From positions 1 through 20,755 of the forward strand of contig JAUCBJ010006566.1 in NCBI GenBank assembly GCA_032718475.1: 20,755 nt of DNA. The letters run 5' to 3'. Source of the stretch: Nemertoderma westbladi (Eukaryota; Xenacoelomorpha; Nemertodermatida; Nemertodermatidae). Position 1 is the stretch's first letter; every line of letters starts with the position of its first letter. Shown piece by piece: positions 10,401-16,400 of this stretch. A model generated the notes under the pieces. That model saw only the letters and a list, made by a program, of their open reading frames with translations. It searched no databases and had not been told where the DNA came from. The translations under genes and the position numbers were made by a program.

Positions 10401-13400
10401 CTTTCAAAGTCGGAGTGGCAGTATGATTTTTTGTGCATCTGTTGGACCATAAAATTATCTTCAAAAATATATATAACTTTACTAGGTTCCAAAAAAAATT
10501 TCATTCTAAAATTAAGTCGAATCGTGTGGGAAACGTTTTTGGCCACTTTTTGTGAGTTTGGGCCTGTAACGTTATTGTTTAGTTGTTTGATTTATTTCCT
10601 ATTAATATAATAGGTTCTATTGATGTTACTATTACACCTAAGAGTGACTTCAACCACGCGATAGACACTTCATATAAGTGCGACACCCAGGTGATACACG
10701 GTGCCAACGATCCCAATAAAACCGCCGTTGCTATGTCCGAAGTTCAGCTGCAGGCCTTCGGTGTGTCGGATGGGAAGTTCTCCAACGGTTAGTTACATTA
10801 ATTATTAGAACGGCAGGACAGAACCACGACCTGCTCACTCAACTCACAAAACTGTTGTTACTCAACTTGTTTTTGCGTCTTCTTTCTCAAAAATTTGGAA
10901 ATAAATGTTACTCGTGTAAGGGCAACCCAAGCGCAGTTTCACAGTGTAATACTAATTAACTAACTGTAACTTATCTAACTGAGTAAACTTACTATCTAAC
11001 TGAGTAAACTTACTAACTAACTAATTATCTAATTAACTAACTGTAACTTATCTAACTGAGTAAACTTACCATCTAACTGAGTAAACTTACTAACTAACTA
11101 ATTATCTAATTAACTAACTGTAACTTATCTAACTGAGTAAACTTACTATCTAACTGAGTAAACTTACTAACTAACTAATTAACTAACTGTAACTTATCTA
11201 ACTGAGTAAACTTACTATCTAACTGAGTAAACTTACTATCTAACTGAGTAAACTTACTATCTAACTGAGTAAACTTACTATCTAACTGAGTAAACTTACT
11301 AACTAACTGAGTAAACTTACTAACTAACTAATTGTAGCTGACTTACTTACTAACTAACTAATTGTAACTGACTTACTTACTAACTAACTAATTGTAGCTG
11401 ACTTACTAACTAACTAATTATCTAACTAACCAACTAATTGTAGCTGACTTACTAACTAACTAATTATCTAACTAACCAACTAATTGTACCTGACTTACTA
11501 ACTAACCAACTAATTGTAGCTGACGTACTAACTAACTAATAATCTAACTAACTAACTAATTATCTAATTAACTAAGAAACTAACTAATAATCTAACTAAC
11601 TAACTAATTATCTAATTAACTAAGAAACTAACTAATTATCTAACTAACCAACTAATTGTAGCTGACTTACTAACTAACTAATAATCTAACTAACTAACTA
11701 ATTATCTAATTAACTAAGAAACTAACTAAATATATAACTAACCAACTAATTGTAGCTGACTTACTAACTAACTAATTATCTAACTAACTAACTAATTATC
11801 TAATTAACTAAGAAACTAACTAATAATCTAACTAACTAACTAATTATCTAATTAACTAAGAAACTAACTAATTATCTAACTAACCAACTAATTGTAACTT
11901 ACTTACTAACTATCTATCTAACTAACTAAATATTTATTTACTTACAAGGTGAGAGGAGATAAGTTTAAGTGAAGTGAAGCGAAGATTAGTTGTATTTACC
12001 AACATCATATATATTTAAATATATTAATGTTCCTAGACAACGTTTTATTGATTAAATAGTGTCGGTTGATTGAAATTCGCTATATTATTTGTTAGTTTTT
12101 ATCCGTGAAAAGAAATTCTCAATGATTATTTGTTGATCTTCGCAGCTACTGAATGTCCCCAGGATTCTCACAGCACACCCACACCCACCCCAACCCCCAC
12201 GCCCTCCCCAACTCCGAAACCCTCCACTGCAACGCCACCCCACCCTACAACCACCCCACCCTCACCAGTTAACCCGGGTGACCCAACCCCTGGTAACTAT
12301 TCCGTCGCTGGCGCCGACAATAAAACATGTATGATGGTCGATATCGCTGTCAAATTCACCTTCAACTACACCAAGAAAGATAACAAAGTAGGTGGATCAA
12401 CCCACACTAGGGCCTGAAGCGGTAAATTTTTCCGTCAACCGGTTATCCATTTCCAATTAACCGGTTAAAAAGTAAAACCTACCTAGATCTACAACCAATG
12501 GTGCAACATACATACTAAGGTACATACTATGAAACTGAAAGTTATATCGCTGACAGTCCCCAAACTTAGGCTACAGTACCGGTATGTATATTTATTATGT
12601 AAGCTAAGCTAAGAGGTATCCGTCCCTTGCGGTACTGTTAAGTGCCTCTATTGTGATAGAGCCACCAGTACTATTAGTTGATGTTTACTGTACTGTAGTC
12701 CTACAGCTGCATACAGTTCAAAATGAATTTCTGAAACATCGCAATGGGAAATACTTATTAATATGGTAACATACAGCTGTAATAAAACTGGTAACAGAAC
12801 CTGAAAATCTGAAAAATGGGACATTACGTCGGTTAACCGGTTAATCAATTTCTAACCGGTTAATTTGAATTAACCGGTTAACCGCTTCAGGCCCTATCCC
12901 ACACTAATACTAGTATATATAGTCTTGTATGCAGGCACAGGGTGGTGTATGGTTGTGGCGATAATGTGAGGGGGGGGGGGGGGGCATGACCCTCCTCCCC
13001 CCCCCCCCCCCCCCCCTCCTAAATCCGCCGCTGCTTGCCTTTTTTGCTACCATCTTTAGCAGTCCCATCCTGGTGCGTTCAAATAGGTGTCGGATAGTGT
13101 GTCAAACATATTCCCCCTTAATAAGAGGGTCAAGAGAATGAATACACAATTTAGACGCAATAATGTCGTGGATGGGATTTTTCAGTGATGAGTTTGTATT
13201 TAGTGAATATAAACCGAACTGGCCGTGCGCACGACTTTGGTATGAGACCACGCAACCTTCGCACAAACAGACCGGTTGCCCGACCTCGGTACTCAAACCT
13301 ACAGATAATCGGTCTGGATTCGTCAGCAGTTGCAGCATCCACCTGGTCGCTGACCTCGGGGGGTACAACCACTGGTACCCCGCCCTCAGAACCACTACTC

Positions 13401-16400
13401 GTACGGCCCCTACCTGCTTGAACTGCAACAAGCTCGCGTTGTGCCATTGTATCAGTATCCTGGTTATTACCAAGAATCTTCTAAGCATGTTTTTACGCAC
13501 ACGGATGCCAGTCATCAACAAACAGAAACGTGATTGGCGTAAGTTTGTGGTTCTGCATCCCAGTTGTTAGATACAAAACGTATCTCCTTTTCTTTCACTG
13601 GCCATTCTTGAGATTTATATCAAGTTACATTTCCTGGCTTGGCCTCTTCAAAAAGTCTTAAGTACTTTAGGGTGGTGCGTTTTTTACTTTTTTTCGATTT
13701 CATTGTTCTACCGGTGCACAAAAGTTGCCAAATGGTAAAAAAATAAGGCAAAAAGAATTTCTCTAAATCCTTTTTATTTCAACCCTGATACAAGTATAGA
13801 GGATATTTTGCTTTCTCTAAGTGAAGCACTTACCTTCACAAATCCTGAAGTACCGATTATACTTGGGGGTGATTTTAACTGTCGAATTGACGATGGAGCG
13901 CCTGGAAACCATGGATTGGATCTCACGACAAACCTACAATCCCTCGGATTCACATTGCAAAACACAGCTTCTGATTGTACTTACTACTCCCCCCAAGGAA
14001 CGAGCACAATCGACCTTTGGTACACTCGTAGTCCAACAGACATAGATATATGTGTGTGCATCAGTTGCTATACGATTACACCCGATACGCAAACACCAAC
14101 GTGCCGATTTACAGATTGTTCTAACCTCTCACAACGAATGTATTGATAGACCAGGTCCACATCTGTCACGAAAGTTGAATACTGACATCCTTGAAGAACA
14201 GCTCCGGTCCCATGATATAATTTCCCATCTTTTAGAAAACGACATGGATGCTGATGTTGATGAAATCAATGTCACAATCTCAGCTGCTTCACAAAAACGC
14301 TCTAAATCACACTCTCACCATCAACTCTGGTATGACGAAGAATGCAAATCTAAGAAATGTGATCCTTGGGATCCTTGACGGATCCCAAGGGGGTTGAAAT
14401 TTTAAGCCTTCATGATGCACCACAATGACATTTATAACTATATAACACATTGATGAAAGATCAATGACTCAAGAAATTACTTCCTGCATGCATCAAATGT
14501 CATCAAATGGGTCCAAACTTAGCTAGAAACCAACATTTTGATGTTTGGATCGAGGGAACTAGTGCCACAGGCACATGGCCAGAACCTACCCTTTGGCGCA
14601 AGTGATGAGTATTCTCAAATTTTGCGATGCTCATTAGAACCACAATGACCGATTTAGTGGGGGTAGACACCTTCAAAACAAACTTAGAGCTAATAGTTCT
14701 TGAGATAACGCAGAAAATGTGAAGTCCGGCACAAGTCTACATTACCGCCTTGAAGCGATATGGGCAAATACACTAACAATGATGCTTTGAATTATCTTAA
14801 AGGCATCAAAAATATACACATCACTGCAACAAATTGATTTAGTGTATACAGACACCTTCAAAATGAAAGAGCAGTAATTAGTTCACTATAGTTTTTGTAC
14901 GAAATGTGTGGAATGGGTCAACTCAATCTCAATATCAAGTATCAATAAATTGGTTGATATAGTCTTGACATTTTGTAAAATAACTCAAGAACTAATGACT
15001 CTACTCTTATTTTGAAGGTGTCTTCACCCATTATATCGATCATTTCTGTGATGTGTCTATTCATGATTCCTTGAGATAATTCAAAGTATCATTTTTACTA
15101 TTTGTCCATATCACATCAAGGCGGTAATGTAGTCTTGTGCCGGACTTCACATTTTCAGCGATATTTCAAGAACTATTCGCTCTACGTTTGTTTTGAAGGT
15201 GTCTACCCCCACTAAATCGGCCATTGCGGTTCTAATAAGCATACTATTAATGCAGTAGGAGTACTAAAAGTTGGCCATCGCGAAAATTGAGAATAATCGT
15301 CACTTGCGCCAAAGGGTAGGTTCTGGCCATGTGCCTGTGGCACTAGTTCCCTTGATTCAAAAATCAAAATGTTGGTTTCTAGCTAAGTTTGGACCCATTT
15401 GATGCATGTAGGAAGTTATATCTTGAGTCATTGATCTTTCATCAATGTGTTATATTGTTATAAAATTCATTATGGTGCATCGCGAAGGCTCAAAATTTCA
15501 ACCCCCTGATCCGTGAATATATAGACAACATTTATAGAATTTTTTTTTGCCTTATTTTTTTACCATTTGGCAACTTTTGTGCACCGGTAGAACAATGAAA
15601 TCGAAAAAAAGTAAAAAACGCACCGCCCTAAAGTACATATTATATGGTTTGCACTATCAGCCTTTGGACAACCCAACCCCCCCCCCCCCCCCCCCCCCCT
15701 GCCTCCCTCACGGGGATTCTTTCTTGTATTGGAATATTTTCAATCATAAATCCGTATGTCGTTAATTATTACTTAATTTGTTCTCCGTTTTCACAGATCG
15801 CCACGGTTTCATTCAACCTACCCAGCAGTAACGTCACCAAGGTGGACACCAACAACTCCCATTGCTATGACAACGTTACGAACACCGCTCGCATCACTCT
15901 GAACTTCCGAACGAACTGGTCGCTCCAGATGACCTTCGCCAAGATGAATAAATCCGCGTTACTAACGGCCGACAACTCGAAGAAACAGTACGGAATGACG
16001 GAGTTTGTGTTCACTTACAACGCCAGTGATAGTCACGTGTTTCCTGACAACAAACTCAAAGGTTCCTATATTTATATTAATTAATTTAACTTAAATAGAA
16101 ATTTTTTACTTTTACTAAAAAATTATAGACTTTATTTCTAAAAAAATTATGTTTCTTATTTAGCGGGAAATAAAATAGAATAATTAACCGCGTCGACGGA
16201 GGAAAAGCAATGAACTGAAAAATACAATTCGTAGACCTAGAAACATTTATTAAGATCCCCAAGAGTTGTACCCGGTATATTATATTGTGCTATATTAGTA
16301 TTTCATCTAGAGTTATAATAAATGCTTTCGCTCTATAACATTTCGCTTTTAATATTTGGCGTTAAACAATTTTCAATAAATTAATGCGATAATCCTGTCT

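Larger units (their letters stand above)
6314..10567. mobile_element. Candidate 4.25-kb DNA transposon with subterminal motif clusters
   Basis: The ends are inverted repeats: left ATAGGCTCAAAATCACAAAA then AGTGGCC from 6314; the right end, read on the minus strand, is ACAGGCCCAAACTCACAAAA then AGTGGCC, with three differences in about 30 bp. Inside each end lie clusters of one motif in opposite orientation. The left (6453-6684) has forms of GTCCCACCATGTAAC; the right (9681-10172) has forms of GTTACAGGTGGGAC. Such opposed subterminal repeats are typical transposase-binding arrays. No transposase is recognisable, so it would be non-autonomous or decayed. No clear target-site duplication was found, so superfamily and exact ends are open. 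Confidence 0.65.
13665..15633. mobile_element. Foldback-type DNA element with long inverted arms
   Basis: The ends are inverted: CTTTAGGGTGGTGCGTTTTT from 13665 and its reverse (one T/C difference) ending at 15633, each flanked by TA (GTAC on both sides), suggesting a TA target duplication. The left arm (13665-13768 plus 14377 to about 14915) is the reverse complement of the right arm (about 14965-15633), including the CACAAAAGTTGCCAAATGG, TTGATGAAAGATCAATGACT and CCACAGGCACATGGCCAGAA blocks. The loop is only about 50 bp. The left arm is split by a LINE fragment. No transposase is recognisable. Confidence 0.85.

Noticed and set aside
10276-10546. Two overlapping minus-strand frames near the transposon right end
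   Set aside because: Phe/Tyr/Lys-rich AT translation in subterminal transposon DNA; no transposase motif found.
12648-12848. 66-codon minus-strand frame in the MITE
   Set aside because: The MITE is non-coding in structure; the frame has no homology I recognise.
13665-15633. Reading the foldback as a tandem or genic inverted duplication of host DNA
   Set aside because: Matching termini with TA flanks and no host coding sequence in the arms fit a mobile element better.
15644-15796. Frame running from the poly-C tract into LAMP exon E
   Set aside because: The frame upstream of the acceptor at 15796 is intron read-through; it includes the C23 run and no LAMP-like residues.
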